From a virus: a stretch of DNA of 64,000 bases. The position numbers and the translations under genes are program-made. Positions 61,575 through 64,000 of this stretch are shown one piece after another. The stretch covers positions 37,981 through 101,980 of IMG/VR virus record IMGVR_UViG_3300042558_001959; one strand, 5' to 3'. Every line of letters starts with the position of its first letter. The stretch's first letter is position 1. Below the pieces are notes generated by a model. The model was not told where the DNA came from and did not search any database. It saw only the letters and a list, made by a program, of their open reading frames with translations.

Positions 61575-64000
61575 TGAAGAATTGGACTAACCTCCATAAC
61601 CATACAGTCTTTTCAATGTTAGACGGTCACGGCGACATAGAGCAGTACTTAACTAGAGCTAAATCCTTAGGAATGAAAGGCTTAGCTACTACTGATCACG
61701 GAAATATACATTCGTGGTTAGACTTCTATGACGCTGGAACTTCTATTGGGGTTAAGCCAATTCTTGGTTCAGAGTTCTATCAAGCTAGAAAAACTAGATT
61801 TGATAGAGATCCTGAAGAAAGATCAGGACCATCACAAAATGAATGGGAGCAAAGAGGTCCTTATCATATAACTATTCTAGCCAAAAACAAAGTTGGTTAT
61901 AATAATATTATTAAAATATCTTCTAGATCTTTCCTAGAAGGTTATTACGTAAAGCCACGCATTGATCATGATTTAATAGCAGAACATTCCGAAGGAATTA
62001 TTGTTCTCTCTGGCTGTTTAAACAGTGAAGTTTGCCAAGCATTGCTGAGAGATGATTATGCTTTTGCTCTTGCATCAGCAAAAAAAATGCAAGATATTGT
62101 TGGCAAGGAAAACTACTTTATTGAAGTTCAAGATCATGGTCTTGGAGAACAGAAAAAAGTATTTAATCAACTAGTGCAAATAGCAGAAACTATCGGCGCA
62201 AAAGTGGTCCCAAGTGGCGATTGCCATTATGTCCACAAGAGTGATGCGAGATCCCATGACATTATGTTATGCGTAGCAACTAACGCAAATATACACACTC
62301 CAAATAGATTTTCATTTACTGGAGAAGAGTTTTATCTTCAATCGTATGATGAAATGTCATCTAAATTTAATCCAGACTGGTTAAAAAATAGCATGGATGT
62401 TTGTGACATGATTGATCTAAATCTTTCTTTTGGTGACATTCACTTCCCAGACTTCCCTATTCCAACTCTAGAAGCACCCATGGACTACTTTGATAGGTTA
62501 GCTTGGAGCGGCTTGAAGGAAAGATATGGTGACCCTCTACCTCCTCATATAGTGGATAGAGCTAATCACGAAATACGTGTCGTAAAAGAAATGGGATTTA
62601 CTGAGTATTTCTTAGTCGTATCGGATCTAGTAAATTGGGCTAAGAATAATAATGTCAGAGTTGGTTGGGGAAGAGGTTCCGCAGCAGGCAGCATTCTCTC
62701 TTACGCATTTAAAATTACAAATCTAGATCCAATTAAATTCGGATTAATGTTTGAACGATTTCTTGTTGAAGGTAGAAAATCAATGCCTGACATTGACCTT
62801 GACTTTGATGATAGATATCGTGATGAAGTAATCAACTATGCCAGAACTAAATATGGATCTGACCACGTTGCCCATATCTGTACGTTCAATAAGACGGGTG
62901 CCAGACAATCTATTCGAGACGCCGCCAGAGCCCTAGGTTATGATTTTGCTGGAGGAGACGTAGTGGCCAAACTTGTTCCTCCGCCAGTATTAGGTATCTC
63001 AAAAAACCTTTCAGAGTGCATGGAGGTTGAAGAATTTAAGCAGCTATATGATAAAGACTCAGACGCTAAGACTATTGTAGACACAGCATTCGGTCTAGAG
63101 GGCCTGGTGAGACAGACTGGCATACATGCTGCTGGTATAGTCATATCTAGAGATGCACTAACCGAATATCTCCCCATCATGCGAAAGGGTGTAGATAATC
63201 CAATCATTACACAATGGGATATGGGTAGGGTTGAGCAGTGTGGTCTTTTGAAAATTGACTTTCTTGGATTAAGAAACCTTGGGGTTATTGATTCCTGTAT
63301 TAAGTTAGTGCATAAGCGCAAAGGTGAACTTATTGATGTTGATAAAATTCCGCTTGACGACGCAAAAACTTATGATGAGTTATGTAAAGGTAACTGTGCT
63401 GGAGTCTTTCAACTTGAATCATCAGGGATGAGACAGCTTATGATGCAGCTACAGCCACGCAATGTAGAAGATATCATGGCATTAATTTCATTATATAGAC
63501 CAGGTCCAATGGGCTCTGGAATGGATAAGGAATATATTGATCGCAAACACGGTCGTAGTCAAATCAAATACGAACACCCCAAGTTAGCTAAGGTGTTGGC
63601 ACCATCTCTGGGAATCATGCTGTATCAGGAAGACGTCTTAGGAGTAGCTAGAGAGCTGGCAGGATTTACCTCCGCAGAAGCTGATGATTTAAGAAAAGTT
63701 ATTGGTAAAAAATTAATGGAAAAAATTGCCAAGATGCGCTCCCTGTTCGTGCAGGGGTGCATGCAGACGTCTGATATGTCAGAAACTTTAGCTAATAAAA
63801 TTTTCTCTGATATTGAATACTTTGGTGGTTATGGATTCAACAGAGCACACGCCGCAAGCTATGCAATGATCAGTTACGTTACAGCTTATCTTAAATCAAA
63901 TCATCCAACAGAATATATGGCAGGGCTTATGTCATCAGTAGTTGGCAATAAAGAGAAGCAAGCATTTTACTTAGCGGACTGTAGAAAATTAAATATAGAA
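61574..64000 (+). CDS. dnaE: DNA polymerase III alpha subunit, DnaE type with intact PHP domain (partial, 809 aa to window end)
   Basis: The first residues give a PHP domain with its metal ligands kept: LHNHT, TTDHGNIH, LGSEF, YHITIL, SGC and SGDCHY. Proofreading by this domain is therefore possible. The polymerase core has GWGRGSAAGS, then PDIDLDF with D406 and D408, and KIDFLGLRNL with D562; these are the three catalytic Asp of C-family polymerases. GVFQLESSGM, LYRPGPM and GYGFNRAHAASYAM are further family motifs. The gene continues past 64000 and about one third is missing. The start at 61574 overlaps the previous stop (TAATG). It replicates the phage DNA with the DnaB and primase encoded upstream. 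Confidence 0.95.
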   Translation, partial: MKNWTNLHNHTVFSMLDGHGDIEQYLTRAKSLGMKGLATTDHGNIHSWLDFYDAGTSIGVKPILGSEFYQARKTRFDRDPEERSGPSQNEWEQRGPYHITILAKNKVGYNNIIKISSRSFLEGYYVKPRIDHDLIAEHSEGIIVLSGCLNSEVCQALLRDDYAFALASAKKMQDIVGKENYFIEVQDHGLGEQKKVFNQLVQIAETIGAKVVPSGDCHYVHKSDARSHDIMLCVATNANIHTPNRFSFTGEEFYLQSYDEMSSKFNPDWLKNSMDVCDMIDLNLSFGDIHFPDFPIPTLEAPMDYFDRLAWSGLKERYGDPLPPHIVDRANHEIRVVKEMGFTEYFLVVSDLVNWAKNNNVRVGWGRGSAAGSILSYAFKITNLDPIKFGLMFERFLVEGRKSMPDIDLDFDDRYRDEVINYARTKYGSDHVAHICTFNKTGARQSIRDAARALGYDFAGGDVVAKLVPPPVLGISKNLSECMEVEEFKQLYDKDSDAKTIVDTAFGLEGLVRQTGIHAAGIVISRDALTEYLPIMRKGVDNPIITQWDMGRVEQCGLLKIDFLGLRNLGVIDSCIKLVHKRKGELIDVDKIPLDDAKTYDELCKGNCAGVFQLESSGMRQLMMQLQPRNVEDIMALISLYRPGPMGSGMDKEYIDRKHGRSQIKYEHPKLAKVLAPSLGIMLYQEDVLGVARELAGFTSAEADDLRKVIGKKLMEKIAKMRSLFVQGCMQTSDMSETLANKIFSDIEYFGGYGFNRAHAASYAMISYVTAYLKSNHPTEYMAGLMSSVVGNKEKQAFYLADCRKLNIE

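Noticed and set aside
1-64000. DGR reverse transcriptase or template repeat inside the window.
   Set aside because: No ORF with a reverse-transcriptase YxDD pattern and no second copy of the GC-rich 29230-29345 stretch was noticed by reading. The claim is limited to a candidate variable region.

Overview
The window is one continuous stretch of an AT-rich, large double-stranded DNA bacteriophage genome. Every supported gene is on the + strand. Genes are packed with 1 to 40 nt overlaps or very short gaps, and I see no tRNA, IS element or CRISPR array. A contractile-type tail is suggested by a gpJ-like baseplate wedge protein, a gp25/XkdS-like protein and an OB-fold spike/hub protein lying together. 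The host is probably an actinobacterium. This is inference from a r1t-type holin, a small two-helix membrane protein of the kind found beside actinophage lysis genes, a protein of the MSMEG_6728/Pyr_excise type, and one candidate leaderless promoter. The low G+C content argues against a classical high-GC soil actinomycete. Class II ribonucleotide reductase implies access to cobalamin.

Layout. Positions 1-46548 hold the tail/baseplate/adhesin module. It contains two giant proteins that may be tape-measure-like or ejected (1950 and 1622 aa) and a 3728-aa baseplate hub-like protein ending in a staphylococcal-nuclease-like domain. Next come a tail lysin with two lytic domains (M15 peptidase and lysozyme/SLT-like), the OB-fold spike protein, gp25-like and gpJ-like wedge proteins, and a 1696-aa adhesin-like protein. 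The adhesin carries an inserted DUF1566/Lcl-type domain. A run of large tail proteins follows (1803, 876, 815, 708, 131 and 421 aa), one with a peptidoglycan-binding domain and three sharing a paralogous motif. Positions 46611-47698 hold a highly expressible repeat protein, a membrane protein and a holin. Positions 47699-47857 are a compact regulatory gap with a perfect extended -10, an inverted repeat around it, and a rho-independent terminator inside a possible 36-aa leaderless leader ORF.

Positions 47858-55051 hold nucleotide metabolism and accessory genes: class II RNR, ThyX, a dCMP deaminase-like protein, a glycosyltransferase, a free nuclease, a Pyr_excise-like protein, a deoxyribosyltransferase-like protein and several tiny coupled ORFs. 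This block ends in a second strong terminator (55088-55119). Positions 55142-64000 hold a second glycosyltransferase, a possible GT-D-like protein, a PD-(D/E)XK endonuclease and the replication module. That module has a DnaB-type helicase, a Cas4/RecB-like Fe-S nuclease, an HD hydrolase, an archaeo-eukaryotic-type primase, a zinc-ribbon protein, and a bacterial DnaE-type polymerase with an intact PHP domain that runs off the window.

The strongest candidate for something new is a stretch of about 115 nt at 29230-29345 inside the adhesin's DUF1566 domain. Its base composition and codon pattern (30 of 34 consecutive codons end in G or C, many of them NNC) look like the variable region of a diversity-generating retroelement. 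No reverse transcriptase or template repeat was seen in this window. Other unusual points are about 20 dispersed ATP-x-like tripeptide sites in the same adhesin, the nuclease-like domain on the hub, a Cas4-like nuclease whose (D/E)-x-K acid is Asn, and the leader/terminator arrangement before the metabolic operon.
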